Positions 51,179-60,499 of a stretch of 64,000 bases of DNA are shown here, one piece after another. This DNA comes from CAZLDI01 sp964558415 (GTDB lineage Bacteria > Chloroflexota > Dehalococcoidia > SM23-28-2 > RBG-16-64-32): contig CAZLDI010000004.1 of NCBI GenBank assembly GCA_964558415.1, positions 1-64,000 on the forward strand, given 5' to 3'. The position numbers and the translations under genes were made by a program. The stretch's first letter is position 1; each line of letters starts with the position of its first letter. The notes under the pieces are model-generated. The model was not told the origin of the DNA. It saw only the letters and a program-made list of their open reading frames with translations, and searched no databases.

Positions 51179-51939
51179 TGGCTATCCGCTGCGTCAGCCA
51201 ACCCATCCAGATCGTTGTCCACGCCATCTGAGCAGGTTAGACCGACAACGCGGTGCTCGGGGGTGCTGCCTGCACTCCGCGGGTCAGACCCGCGATTCTC
51301 CTCGACATATGTTAACCAGCCGTCACCGTCAGCATCTGAGCAGGCGTCCGTCAGACCAAAATCCTGGCAGCCGAGGCGGCATCCCGCGTCTGGCCGATCC
51401 GCATGTCCGTCGCCGTCGTTGTCCATGCCATCGCTACATATGTTGGTGCCGCGCTGTTCATCTGTGGCCAAGAGCTCGGGAATGCTGAGAGGACTCTGAG
51501 GATCGGATCCATAATATGACTCGAATCCGTCAGAATACCCATCGCCATCTACATCAGGCGGAGGGCAGTGCGATGATGGACTAAAGTCGATGCAATCCCC
51601 CGGGAACGGAACGACACGCGGGCCGAGGATACAGCCTCGAACGGCCAGATAGTCTTTGACTCCGGTATAAACGAGAAAGCGCTCTGCGCCTGCCGAACCC
51701 CTGAATACTCCAGGGTTGAAGCTTCCGCTGAACCGTGGTCCAAACTCTATCTGCTCGCCGGTAACGTCATCGCGACGACTATGCCCGTCGAGCGCGCCTC
51801 TGGCGATCGCACTACGGAGATGTCCAAGACAATCGCTTTCTATCTCCATCGCCTCTGCCGCCGACTGTGGAAGCCCAAGGGAACTGACAGCCACCGCAAT
51901 CCACACGAATATTGGCAACGCACTCCAAGCTTGGCGCAT
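51169..51939 (-). CDS. Secreted protein with DxDxDG calcium-binding repeats
   Basis: 256 residues. Signal peptide about 1-29 (IFVWIAVAVSSLGLPQSAAEA). Several thrombospondin-3-like motifs: DVDGDGYSDGFE, DGMDNDGDGHAD, DADGDGWLT and DGVDNDLDGLAD. Cysteines are frequent, as in exported proteins. Likely a surface or secreted structural protein. Overlaps alkA by 10 bp. Confidence 0.82.
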   Translation of the reverse strand: MRQAWSALPIFVWIAVAVSSLGLPQSAAEAMEIESDCLGHLRSAIARGALDGHSRRDDVTGEQIEFGPRFSGSFNPGVFRGSAGAERFLVYTGVKDYLAVRGCILGPRVVPFPGDCIDFSPSSHCPPPDVDGDGYSDGFESYYGSDPQSPLSIPELLATDEQRGTNICSDGMDNDGDGHADRPDAGCRLGCQDFGLTDACSDADGDGWLTYVEENRGSDPRSAGSTPEHRVVGLTCSDGVDNDLDGLADAADSQCL

Positions 51940-51972
51940 AGTGTATGGATTATAGGTGACGTCGGGTAAAAG

Positions 51973-52506
51973 TCAAACCGTCTCCCACGCCCAGCCGTCG
52001 TTGCGCTGACGTAGCGCGCGGATGTGGTTGATCTCGCCGGCGTGGTAGAGGTCGTGCCCGATCAGCACGCCGATGATCCAGCGTGTCTCCCTGGTCCCGC
52101 CTTCTGGCCGGCGGCGCGGCGTCAGCAGATCGCTGTCATCAAGAGAGGCGACATGCTCTCGCAAGCGGGCATGGCCCTCGCGCACCCAGGCCAACACATC
52201 GGCCATGGGCGGCTCACCGCCGGGGACGGGATCGCGACTCTGGAGGTCCTCCATCGTGCACGCGAGGCCGCCCGCCGGGTGGTCCCACGTCAGGCTCGCA
52301 TCGCCGAACGCGAAGTTGTCGTACGTGAACTTACTCGCGCCCACGTGGCCCATGATCTTGCGGATTGAGCGCGTGGCCTCCGGGGGCGTCCAGCGCCAGA
52401 TGTCCTCGTCGACGTCCCGCAGATTCGCCAGCAGTGAATGCTCGCCGTGCTATTCAAACGCCTCGTCCATCATGTAGACGAAGGCTTCAACTGCGGAACG
52501 GCTCAT
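51973..52506 (-). pseudogene. DinB family gene broken by an in-frame amber codon
   Basis: Reading from the ATG at 52506: MSRSAVEAFVYMMDEAFE, then TAG at 52452-52450, then an open frame HGEHSLLANLRDVDED...MGHVGASKFTYDNFAFGDAS...to 51973. The part after TAG is DinB (metal-type HVASLDDSD, HDLYHAGEINHI). Without the stop it would be a full DinB of about 177 residues. Either a recent nonsense mutation, a sequencing error, or rare read-through. A second, paralogous DinB follows just upstream at 52766-53240, and it is broken too. Confidence 0.8.
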
Positions 52507-52765
52507 CGCAATGTCCAATATTACCTCAGGCCGGACGGCGGGCTCACCCTGCGATGACACCCGGCCCTCGGAGTTCGGGGCGCTTCTGAGATACGATCAT
52601 TGAGGTGGCAGCGCAGGTGATGGACGAGGTTCACGGAGCAAGACAATCATGTCGAAGTCAATCAAGACCAAGGCGCCAAGCCAAACGTGCGACGGCCCCA
52701 AGAACAGAGATTTTCTGAAACACAATCAAGATCTGAGGGGCAACAATCAAGATCGGCTCGGCCTG
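52507..52765. other. Gap between the two broken DinB genes with short direct repeats
   Basis: About 260 bp holding three copies of CAATCAAGA (roughly 52660-52755), including two CAATCAAGATC. No gene is convincing. Confidence 0.45.
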
Positions 52766-53240
52766 CTACGACCACTTGTCGTCGCCCTGGTGCAGGGCGC
52801 GGATCAGGTTGATCTCGCCGGCGTGATAAACGCCGTGCTCGGTCATCGAGGCGATGATCCGGCGCGTCTCTCGCAGCTCGCCCCAGTGCGTCCGCCGCGG
52901 CTCCAAGAGCTGGTCGTCGCTTAGCTTCGCCACGTGCTCACGGAAGGCGCCATGGGCCTCGCGCAGCCAGGCGGTCATCTCCTCGATCGAGCGTTGCTGG
53001 CGCCACCGTGAATCCTCCCAAGTCAGCGCCCCATCGCCGAACGCGTGGTTCTCGAACATGAACAGCGCGCCCGCAACGTGATTGGCTATCTCCAGGATGG
53101 TGCGCCCGCCGCCGGGCGGCAGCCACGTCCAGTCCTCCGGCCCAACTGCCTCCAAGGTTGGACATTAGAGACTGCGCGTGTTCGGACTCGAAAGCCTCGT
53201 CCAGGAGGTAGAGGATCTGCTCGACGGCGGTGCCGCTCAT
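52766..53240 (-). pseudogene. DinB family gene broken by a +1 frameshift
   Basis: Starts ATGAGCGGCACC at 53240 (overlapping the MBL stop). MSGTAVEQILYLLDEAFESEH...SLMSNL runs to near 53155; the rest of the DinB (EAVGPEDWTWLPPGG...NHAFGDGALTW...HGVYHAGEINLIRAL) continues one base out of frame. Alignment with the paralog at 51973-52506 places an extra C near 53156-53160. Restoring it joins SNL to EAV. Both adjacent DinB paralogs are thus disrupted. Confidence 0.8.
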
Positions 53241-54103
53241 AGCGCCTGCCAGTAGCGCCGCCCCTCCAGGCGAACGATACTCCCGAAGCCTCCGCCGGGG
53301 AAATGTCCGGCGGCGACAGCTTTCATGCCTTCCGCCTCGATGCGCTCAAGGAGCGCCGTTCGCGTGCGCACAGCCAGCGCCTCGTCGGAATCGAAAGGCT
53401 CGCTCCAATCCGGGTTCGTGATCTGGGCCGGGTTGCCCACCACATCGCCCGTGATCAACGCCTTCTCGCCGCCGGAAGCGATTAGCAGGCTCATGTGTCC
53501 GAGCGTGTGGCCGGGCGTGCAGAGCGCGGTGACTTCTGGGCCCAGGGCGTGGTCGCCTTCCAGGAGATCGAGCACGCCCTGCGCCTTCAGTGGCTCGACC
53601 GAGGCTTTGATCGCCGGGCCGAAGACCGGGTTCGCGAGTACCTGCGGCGACGTGAACTCCTCCCAGTCCGCGCGGTGCACGACATAGCGCGCGTTCGGGA
53701 AGCGCGGCCTGCCCGCCCCATCGACGTTCCAGCCGATGTGGTCGAGGTGCAGGTGCGTCATGAAGACGGTGTCGATTTCGCCGGGCCGCACGCCAGCCGA
53801 GGCGAGGCCGCCCATCAGGAGTCCTCCGGCGCTGCCCAGGATGGGGTTCGGGCTCTCACCGATGCCGGTGTCGACCAATAGCATCGCGCCCGGCGAGCGC
53901 ACGAGGTACGAGTTGAACTGGAACCGGACGCCCTCACCGGCGAAAGCGTCGGGATATCGCTCGCGGAACGGCCTCCAGTCTTCAGCCGTCACGCCCGGGT
54001 AGAGCTGGTCGAGACGCATCGGGAACTCGGCGTCGCCGTCCGATGCGGCCGTGATCGTCACCTTGCCAACGGTGATCGTGCGTGTTACCGACGGAATCGT
54101 CAC
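53237..54103 (-). CDS. MBL-fold metallo-hydrolase
   Basis: 288 residues from a GTG at 54103 (AGGAG nine bases up). Metal motif THLHLDHIG (H117, H119, D121, H122), later LCTPGHTLGH and ITGDVVGNP. Lactonase/thioesterase/hydrolase family; substrate unknown. 4-bp overlap with the DinB pseudogene start (ATGA). Confidence 0.9.
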   Translation of the reverse strand: MTIPSVTRTITVGKVTITAASDGDAEFPMRLDQLYPGVTAEDWRPFRERYPDAFAGEGVRFQFNSYLVRSPGAMLLVDTGIGESPNPILGSAGGLLMGGLASAGVRPGEIDTVFMTHLHLDHIGWNVDGAGRPRFPNARYVVHRADWEEFTSPQVLANPVFGPAIKASVEPLKAQGVLDLLEGDHALGPEVTALCTPGHTLGHMSLLIASGGEKALITGDVVGNPAQITNPDWSEPFDSDEALAVRTRTALLERIEAEGMKAVAAGHFPGGGFGSIVRLEGRRYWQAL

Positions 54104-54149
54104 GTCTACTTGCTCCTGACTCCCGGCTCTTAGCTCCTTGCTCCCGGCC

Positions 54150-54896
54150 CTACTGCATGTACATCCCGCCATTGATGCTGATCTGCGCTCCGGTCACGTA
54201 GCCTCCCTCGGTGCAGAGGAAGCGGGTGATCTGCGCCACCTCCTCCGGCTTGCCGAAGCGGCCGAGCGGAATCTTCGCCAGCAGCGCCTTCTGAACGTCC
54301 TCCGTGAGGTTGGTCACCATTTCCGTCTCGATGAAGCCGGGACAGAGCGCGTTCACGGTGATGTTGAAACGGGCGAACTCCTGCGCGGCCGATTTCGAGA
54401 AGCCGATGATCCCTGCCTTCGCGGCTGAGTAGTTGGACTGCCCGAGGTTTCCCATCTGCCCGACGATCGAGGCCATGTTTACGATGCGGCCGCCACCGCG
54501 CTCGATCATGTGCGGCAGCGCAGCGTAGGTGCAGTAGAAGACGCTATCGAGGTCCGTCGAGAGCACTTCGCGCCACTCCTCCACGGTCATGCGCCGGACA
54601 GTGCGGTCGCGATTAACGCCGGCGTTGTTGACCAGGATGTCGATCCCTCCGAAAGCCTTCACGGCCTCCTCGATCAGCCGGTTGCAGTCATCGGGGTGTG
54701 CCACGCCGGCCTGCACGCAGATCGCCTCCTGCCCCTTACCCTGTATCTCCGCCAGCAACTGGTCCGCGGCCTCCTTGTTCGTGTAGTAGTTCAGGACGAC
54801 CTTGCAGCCGTGGTCCGCCAGCTCAATGGCGATGGCGCGGCCGAGACCACGCGAGCTGCCGGTGACGATGGCGACTTTGTCTTGCAGACAGGACAC
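54150..54896 (-). CDS. 3-oxoacyl-CoA/ACP reductase (PhaB/FabG-type SDR)
   Basis: 248 residues, GTG start. TGSSRGLGRAIA nucleotide loop, NNAGVNRDRTV, S in NMASIVGQMGNLGQSNYSAAKAG (Tyr-x3-Lys), and the ending INGGMYMQ, typical of acetoacetyl-CoA reductase PhaB. Makes 3-hydroxyacyl-CoA or -ACP using NADPH. Same strand as thiolase 4 kb away. Confidence 0.9.
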   Translation of the reverse strand: MSCLQDKVAIVTGSSRGLGRAIAIELADHGCKVVLNYYTNKEAADQLLAEIQGKGQEAICVQAGVAHPDDCNRLIEEAVKAFGGIDILVNNAGVNRDRTVRRMTVEEWREVLSTDLDSVFYCTYAALPHMIERGGGRIVNMASIVGQMGNLGQSNYSAAKAGIIGFSKSAAQEFARFNITVNALCPGFIETEMVTNLTEDVQKALLAKIPLGRFGKPEEVAQITRFLCTEGGYVTGAQISINGGMYMQ

Positions 54897-54983
54897 GGGC
54901 GAGCCTCGATTCAGTGGTTAGAGGTAAGGACAGTGCAGAGTTTTATACCACGTCCGCGGGCGTCGGGACAGTGATGGCGGTTC

Positions 54984-56651
54984 TCAGACCGCCGTCGGCG
55001 CGCGGTAGTCACCGAAGACCACACGCATGACGCCGCAGATCTCGCCGACAGAGGCGTACGCCTTTACCGCCTCGACGATTGAGGGCATCAGGCTCTCGGT
55101 CCCCCGGCAGGCGTCCTCGAGTCGACGGAGCGAGGCCTCGACGGCTGACTGGTCGCGCCCGGTCCTGACGCGTTTCAGCCGTTCGATCTGAGCGCGCTCA
55201 GCCTCCGGGTTCACGCGGAAGATCATCTGCGGCTCTTCGTCCTCCTGGCGGAAGCGATTGACGCCGACGATCACCTTCTTGCCGGCGTCGATTGCCGTCT
55301 GGTAGGCGTACGAGGCCTCCTGGATCTCGCGCTGGACGAAGCCCGACTCGATCGCGGCGACTGCGCCGCCCATGTCGAGCACGCGGTCGAGGTACTCCCA
55401 GGCCCTTTGCTCCAGTTCGTCCGTCAGGGCCTCGATGTAGTACGAGCCGGCGAAGGGATCGATCGTGCTGGCGACGCCGCTCTCGTAGGCGATCACCTGC
55501 TGGGTGCGCACAGCAATGCGTTGGGCCTCTTCGGTCGGCAGGGCGAGCGCTTCATCGTAGCAGGAGAGGGCCAGCGACTGCACGCCGCCGAGAACGGTGG
55601 AGAGCGCCTGGAGCGCGGTGCGGATGATGTTCACCTCCGGCTGCTGCGCGGTGAGGGTGGCGCCGCCCGTCTGGACGTGCGTGCGGAACATCCAGGAGCG
55701 CGGGTCCTCGGCCTTGAAGCGCTCACGCATGATCTTCGCCCACATGCGGCGGAGGGCGCGGTACTTGGCGACCTCCTCGAGGAAGTTGTTCTGTGTATTG
55801 AATATCCAGGAGATGCGCGGACCGACTTCATCGACGCTTACGCCCCGTTCCACAGCGGCCTCGATGTAGGCGATCGCGTTGGCGAAGGTGAAGGCCATCT
55901 CCTGGACCGCCGTCGAGCCCGCGTCGCGGATGTGGTAGCCGCTGATGCTGATCGGGTTGAAGCGGGGCAATTCGCGGGCGCAGTAGGCCATCAGGTCGGC
56001 CGCGAGACGGAGGGACGGTTTCGGCGGGTAGATGTAAGTGCCCCTGGCGACGTACTCCTTGAGCACGTCGTTCTGCGCCGTGCCCGAAACCTGGTCACTA
56101 GGCACGCCCTGTTTCTCGCCGACGACGGCGTACATCGCGACCAGCACCGCAGCAGGGGCGTTGATGGTCATCGAAGTGCTGACCTGATCCAGCGGAATCC
56201 CCTCGAACATCGCTTCCATGTCGGCGAGGGTGTCAATAGCCACCCCCACCTTACCGACCTCGCCTTCGGACAGTGGGTCATCGGAGTCGTAGCCCAGCTG
56301 CGTGGGGAGGTCGAAGGCGACTGAAAGGCCGGGTTGGCCCTCCTTCAGCAGGAACTTGAAGCGCTGGTTCGTCTCGTCAGGAGTCCCAAAGCCGGCGTAC
56401 TGACGGATGGACCAGAGGCGGCCGCGGTACATGGTCGGCTGAACGCCGCGGGTGTACGGATATTCGCCCGGGTAGCCGATGTCGCCGTCGTAGTCGCGGC
56501 CGTCGTCCCAGGGACCGTAGAGAGGCTTCGATTCAGTTGAGCTGGTGCAGAAGTCAGTGTCCGCACGCTCGCCACCGCGCTCCACCGCCTTGCGGTAGCC
56601 AGAGTCGAGCCAGCTATCGTGGTCTTGCTTTGGACCGTTGTCCTGTGACAT
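54984..56651 (-). CDS. Methylmalonyl-CoA mutase large (substrate-binding) subunit
   Basis: 555 residues from the ATG at 56651 (GGGGG seven bases up). Contains the MCM TIM-barrel and PYTRGVQPTMYRGRLWSIRQYAGFGTP, RTHVQTGGATLTAQQPEVNIIRT and SCYDEALALPTEEA. No C-terminal cobalamin-binding domain; that would be a separate small subunit not in this window, as in two-subunit archaeal/bacterial mutases. Interconverts methylmalonyl-CoA and succinyl-CoA. With sucC/sucD and the CitE-like lyase, it closes propionyl-CoA or related oxidation. Confidence 0.94.
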   Translation of the reverse strand: MSQDNGPKQDHDSWLDSGYRKAVERGGERADTDFCTSSTESKPLYGPWDDGRDYDGDIGYPGEYPYTRGVQPTMYRGRLWSIRQYAGFGTPDETNQRFKFLLKEGQPGLSVAFDLPTQLGYDSDDPLSEGEVGKVGVAIDTLADMEAMFEGIPLDQVSTSMTINAPAAVLVAMYAVVGEKQGVPSDQVSGTAQNDVLKEYVARGTYIYPPKPSLRLAADLMAYCARELPRFNPISISGYHIRDAGSTAVQEMAFTFANAIAYIEAAVERGVSVDEVGPRISWIFNTQNNFLEEVAKYRALRRMWAKIMRERFKAEDPRSWMFRTHVQTGGATLTAQQPEVNIIRTALQALSTVLGGVQSLALSCYDEALALPTEEAQRIAVRTQQVIAYESGVASTIDPFAGSYYIEALTDELEQRAWEYLDRVLDMGGAVAAIESGFVQREIQEASYAYQTAIDAGKKVIVGVNRFRQEDEEPQMIFRVNPEAERAQIERLKRVRTGRDQSAVEASLRRLEDACRGTESLMPSIVEAVKAYASVGEICGVMRVVFGDYRAPTAV

Positions 56652-56739
56652 CTGCGTACCCCCATTAAAGCCCAGCAACAGCAAAGTTTCAAGGCGACGC
56701 CACACCCAAGGAGTATTGTTGAGCTTACGAGGCCTCCGC

Positions 56740-57330
56740 ATGGAACCCACGATAGGCCGACGCCGAAGGATGAGGACCGGAGTCGTTGTTGCCCTGATGG
56801 TTCCACTGATGGTTGCCTTCGTCGCAGCGATACTGGCAGCGCAGGCCGGTCCTCACGACCTTGTGCTGGCGGGGGTGCCGCGGAGTGTCGTGCAGGGAGT
56901 TGAAGTCGTGTCGGACCGCGACGTGGCGGTGACGGCGGATGCAGCCCTGGCGCTGGCCCGAGAAAGGGCGGGGGACCCGAATGCCGATGTGCGCCAGGTT
57001 GTGCTGGGGCGTTACAGCGATCGGTCGTCAGCCGAGCAATGGCGAGAGATGGTGGTATGGTTCGTAAACTTTGCCGATCCCGGAAGCTTGTCGATGTCGG
57101 CTCATTGCGGATTCGAGGCGGATTACTGCAATTGCAACTGGGCCTACCACGCCGGATATGTCGTCGTAGAGATCGATGCAACAGACGGGAGCGTGCTCGG
57201 CTTATCCTCGGGAGGCGGTTTCATAGATCCGTCGATACCTGCGACCGGCGGTTACCAGCCGACCGATAACGTGCGCGAGCGATGCCAGCGTCTCCTTGAG
57301 GAGCAGCAAGAGATCGGTAACTCTCCTTGA
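56740..57330 (+). CDS. Unknown membrane-anchored or secreted protein
   Basis: 196 residues from the ATG at 56740. RRRRMRT then a hydrophobic helix (about 11-34) anchors or exports it. The outer part has cysteines in HCGFEADYCNCNWAYH and a beta pattern GYVVVEIDATDGSVLGL that recalls a PepSY-like element. No family recognised. Divergent from methylmalonyl-CoA mutase; its stop overlaps the -35 box of the next promoter. Confidence 0.6.
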   Translation: MEPTIGRRRRMRTGVVVALMVPLMVAFVAAILAAQAGPHDLVLAGVPRSVVQGVEVVSDRDVAVTADAALALARERAGDPNADVRQVVLGRYSDRSSAEQWREMVVWFVNFADPGSLSMSAHCGFEADYCNCNWAYHAGYVVVEIDATDGSVLGLSSGGGFIDPSIPATGGYQPTDNVRERCQRLLEEQQEIGNSP

Positions 57331-57356
57331 CCGCGCGTTCGCGCGCTCAATATAAT
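57327..57356 (+). promoter_or_regulatory. Promoter of the CitE-like/sucCD operon
   Basis: -35 TTGACC (57327-57332), 18-bp spacer, -10 TATAAT (57351-57356). Leader about 25 nt with GAAGGAG before the ATG at 57386. The -35 box overlaps the upstream stop codon. Confidence 0.8.
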
Positions 57357-57385
57357 CCGCCTCGTCACCGCCCGAAGGAGCCTTC

Positions 57386-58414
57386 ATGTACATACTGCAG
57401 AAGCTAGGCCGCTTCGTCATCCCGCGCACGGAGCTAACGTATCCCTGCCACCAACTCAAAATGCACCAGAACGCGGCTGTCGCACCCGTTGACCAGGTGA
57501 TGGCCGACTTCGAGGACGCCTGCCCGTACGAATTCAAGGGAGAGGCGAGCCGGGCGACGATGGTGGAGGCGCTGAACAGCGTGGACTTCGGCGGGAAGGT
57601 GGTTGTGATCCGCCCCAACAATATCCACTCGAAGTACTTCCTTGGAGACATCGAAGCGATCATGCTCGGCGCGGTGGACCGCTTCCACGGGATAATCCTT
57701 CCGAAGACGGAGACGCCGGAGGACATCGTCTTCCTCTCGAGGCTACTCGACGCGATGGAGCAGCGGGCCGGCTGGACGACCCGCGTTCAGATCGAGGCGC
57801 TGATCGAGACGCCGCTGGCAGTGGTGAACGCTTACAGGATCGCGACCGCTTCGGCGCGCATGGCGGGACTGATCTTCGGGATAGCCGACTTCTCAGCCAG
57901 CCTGGGCGTGCGGGAGATGGTGGACGACCAGAACCGCAACTTCCACTACGCCAAGCAGGCGACAGTGGTGGCAGCGAAAGCGGCCGGGCTGCACGCGGTG
58001 GACAACGCTTACCTGCGCATCGTGAGGAAGGACACGCCACCGGACGAGGCGAAGATGATTGAGGCGGGACTCCGAGAAAAGAACGTGCAGTCGGCAAACC
58101 TGGGCTTCGACGGCACGTGGGTGATTCATCCGCAGCAAGCCGAGATCGCTAACGCCTGCTATACCCCCGACGACGAGACGATCGAGACCCTCAAAGGGGC
58201 CGTCGAGGCGTACCACGAGATGGGCGGCGGCTCTATCGTCAATCCGCGCACGGGAGAATTCGACGATGAGGCGACGATAAAAGGCAAATTGATGGACCTG
58301 GCGAAGGCTGCGCAAGGCGGCAAAGTAGATTGGGGCTACCTCTCGGAGATGGCCGCCAAGTCCACCGCCGTGACCGGCTACGACATCCTCGCAAAGATGG
58401 GCCGTGTGGCGTAG
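57386..58414 (+). CDS. CitE/HpcH-family lyase (L-malyl-CoA or beta-methylmalyl-CoA lyase type)
   Basis: 342 residues. TIM barrel with VMADFEDACPYEFKG (metal-binding acid in DFEDA), IVIRPNNI-like arginine (VVVIRPNN), ILPKTETPED, and LIETPLAVVN glutamate; C-terminal GFDGTWVIHPQQAEIAN. Cleaves malyl- or methylmalyl-CoA to glyoxylate and an acyl-CoA. In Chloroflexus such a lyase runs the 3-hydroxypropionate bicycle; here it heads an operon with sucC/sucD. Substrate not settled. Confidence 0.9.
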   Translation: MYILQKLGRFVIPRTELTYPCHQLKMHQNAAVAPVDQVMADFEDACPYEFKGEASRATMVEALNSVDFGGKVVVIRPNNIHSKYFLGDIEAIMLGAVDRFHGIILPKTETPEDIVFLSRLLDAMEQRAGWTTRVQIEALIETPLAVVNAYRIATASARMAGLIFGIADFSASLGVREMVDDQNRNFHYAKQATVVAAKAAGLHAVDNAYLRIVRKDTPPDEAKMIEAGLREKNVQSANLGFDGTWVIHPQQAEIANACYTPDDETIETLKGAVEAYHEMGGGSIVNPRTGEFDDEATIKGKLMDLAKAAQGGKVDWGYLSEMAAKSTAVTGYDILAKMGRVA

Positions 58415-58417
58415 GGC

Positions 58418-58957
58418 GTGGCCGTGACCGAACTGCCGAGGCCGTTGGCGGATATCTCTGAGGCGCTGGCAGGCCAGCGCAGCCGTCTGATTGACGCGCT
58501 GCGGGGCCTGCGCGCGACGGACACAGTCCGGTCACCCGGTGCTGAGGAATGGAGCGCGGCTCAGGTTGTGGACCACCTGCTACTGGCCGAGGGGTTCACG
58601 AACGACCTAACGAAGATGATGGTCGAGAGGGCGGAAGCGTCGGGCGACGCAGCGGGCTTCCCGGCCGACCTTACCGTGTTCGATCCATTACCGCCACCCC
58701 GCGGCATGGAGGCGCCGCCGCCGATCCGGCCCCGGCAGCAGCTCCCACCGGCGGAGCTGATCGCGGCTTTGGAGGCAATGGGCGAGCGCTCCCGGTCATC
58801 GTTCGCGGCGATGGCATCGTTCGACCCGAGGCAATACAGCATGGAGCATCCACTCTTTGGCCTGCTCGACCTTGGGCAGTGGTGGATGGTGCACCCAGTG
58901 CACTACGAGATGCACATCGCGCAGGCGCAAGAAGCGCTGAAGGCTCGGGGCGAATAA
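58418..58957 (+). CDS. DinB family protein
   Basis: 179 residues, GTG start three bases after the lyase stop. Four-helix DinB bundle: WSAAQVVDHLLLAEGFTND (H53-type metal site) and a C-terminal HPVHYEMHIAQAQ with further histidines. A Pro-rich loop in the middle. Intact, unlike the two at 52-53 kb. Role in this operon unknown. Confidence 0.87.
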   Translation: MAVTELPRPLADISEALAGQRSRLIDALRGLRATDTVRSPGAEEWSAAQVVDHLLLAEGFTNDLTKMMVERAEASGDAAGFPADLTVFDPLPPPRGMEAPPPIRPRQQLPPAELIAALEAMGERSRSSFAAMASFDPRQYSMEHPLFGLLDLGQWWMVHPVHYEMHIAQAQEALKARGE

Positions 58958-58960
58958 CCG

Positions 58961-60163
58961 GTGCGCTTCTACGAATTCGAAGCGAAGACCCTGCTCGCGC
59001 GGGAAGGCGTGCGCCTGCCAGCCGGTGGTACCGCGAAGACTCCTGCGGAGGCGAAGCGACTGGCGGCGGAGCTCGGCGGGCCGGTTGTCCTCAAGTCTCA
59101 GGTGCTTTCGGGCGGGCGGATGAAAGCCGGCGGCGTGAAGTTTGCGGACACGCCGGAAGAGGCGGCAGACGCCGCCGAAGCGATCCTGAAGCTGCCGATT
59201 CGGGATCAGATGCCGGTCTGCGTCTCCGTTGAAGCAAAGGCCGCAGTCGCGAAGGAATACTACCTGGGTGTGACGTTCGACGGAATCGCCAAGCTACCGG
59301 TGATGATCTTCAGCGACATGGGTGGCATCGACATCGAGCAGGTCGCAGAGGAGCACCCGGACCACGTCGCGAAGCGCCACTTCAGCACGTTGACCCCGTT
59401 CTCCGATTTCGAGGCGAAGGAGCTCGTGGCTTCGCTGGGGATCAAGGGCAGCGAGCTCACGGCGATCACGGGGACGGTGACGCGGCTGGTGCAGGCGTTC
59501 CTGCGTTACAACCTGACACTGGCAGAGATCAACCCGCTGGGACAGCTAATGGACGGTTCGTTTGTCGCCCTCGACTGCCATCTGGATATGGAAGAAGAGG
59601 CGCGGGACCGCCACCAGGATGTCCTCGGCGAGCTCGGCATCTCGCCCGATGACGCGAGGCAGGGACGCCCGCCGACGGAGTTCGAGATGCGGGGCGTGCA
59701 AGTGGATACGTCCGATCATCGCGGCGTCGCAGGGCGCGTCGTCGAGTTCGATGGCGATTTGGGCCTGGTGATCGGCGCAGGCGGCGGTAGCCTGACGATC
59801 TTCGACGCTGTGCAGAAGTACGGCGGACGGCCCGCCAACTACTGCGAGATAGGCGGGAACCCGAGTGTGAAGAAGGCGTGCGAGCTAACGAAGCTGATCC
59901 TGAGCAAGCCGGGCGTGAAAAAGATCGCCGTGATCATGAACGTTGTGAGCAACACGCGGGTGGATATAGTGGCCCGGGGAGTGATCAAAGGCGTCGTCGA
60001 GTCGGGCTTCGAACCGGCCGACAAGATCGCCATCTTCCGCATCCCGGGCGCGTGGGAGCAGGATGGGTTCTCGATCCTGCGGAAGTACGGAGTGGAGTAC
60101 TGCGACCGCAGCGTCTCGATGTCGGAGGCGGCGCGACGAGCTGTGGAGAAAGTGGGTGAGTAG
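58961..60163 (+). CDS. sucC: Succinyl-CoA synthetase beta subunit (ADP-forming)
   Basis: 400 residues. ATP-grasp MRFYEFEAKTLLAREGV opening, VLKSQVLSGGRMKAGGV, metal site in LTLAEINPL and DCHLD, and NYCEIGGNPS for CoA-side function. Together with SucD makes or uses succinyl-CoA with nucleotide. Starts three bases after DinB. Separated from sucD by a DUF1330 gene, unlike the normal sucC-sucD. Confidence 0.95.
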   Translation: MRFYEFEAKTLLAREGVRLPAGGTAKTPAEAKRLAAELGGPVVLKSQVLSGGRMKAGGVKFADTPEEAADAAEAILKLPIRDQMPVCVSVEAKAAVAKEYYLGVTFDGIAKLPVMIFSDMGGIDIEQVAEEHPDHVAKRHFSTLTPFSDFEAKELVASLGIKGSELTAITGTVTRLVQAFLRYNLTLAEINPLGQLMDGSFVALDCHLDMEEEARDRHQDVLGELGISPDDARQGRPPTEFEMRGVQVDTSDHRGVAGRVVEFDGDLGLVIGAGGGSLTIFDAVQKYGGRPANYCEIGGNPSVKKACELTKLILSKPGVKKIAVIMNVVSNTRVDIVARGVIKGVVESGFEPADKIAIFRIPGAWEQDGFSILRKYGVEYCDRSVSMSEAARRAVEKVGE

Positions 60164-60484
60164 ATGCCGGCCTACGTGATCGCGCAGATGCAAGTGAACG
60201 ACCCAGAGAAGTACCGCATGTACGCATCCAGGGTACCGCCGACTGTTGTCGGCTATGGCGGGCGCTTCCTCGTCGCCAGCGACACTGCCGACGTCAAAGA
60301 AGGCGCGCAGACCTACGCGCGCACCGTGATCGGCGAGTTTCCAACAATGGAGGCGGCCCGAGCCTGGTACGAATCAGCCGATTACCAGGCGGTTCTACCG
60401 TTGCGGCTAGCATCAACGACCGGAATTCTCTTCATCGTGGAGGGCTTCACGCTGCCTCCCGTAACCGGAGACCAAGTCGAATAA
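60164..60484 (+). CDS. DUF1330 domain protein
   Basis: 106 residues, immediately after sucC. Dimeric ferredoxin-like fold: PAYVIAQMQVNDPEKYRMYASR and ARTVIGEFPTMEAARAWYES, then ESADYQAVLPLR. Function of the family is unknown. Inserted between sucC and sucD. Confidence 0.9.
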   Translation: MPAYVIAQMQVNDPEKYRMYASRVPPTVVGYGGRFLVASDTADVKEGAQTYARTVIGEFPTMEAARAWYESADYQAVLPLRLASTTGILFIVEGFTLPPVTGDQVE

Positions 60485-60499
60485 CGCCGCGCTCACGCC

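Noticed and set aside
52649..52924. A 91-codon plus-strand frame in the DinB gap
   Set aside because: Runs antisense into the broken DinB and contains repeat-derived sequence.
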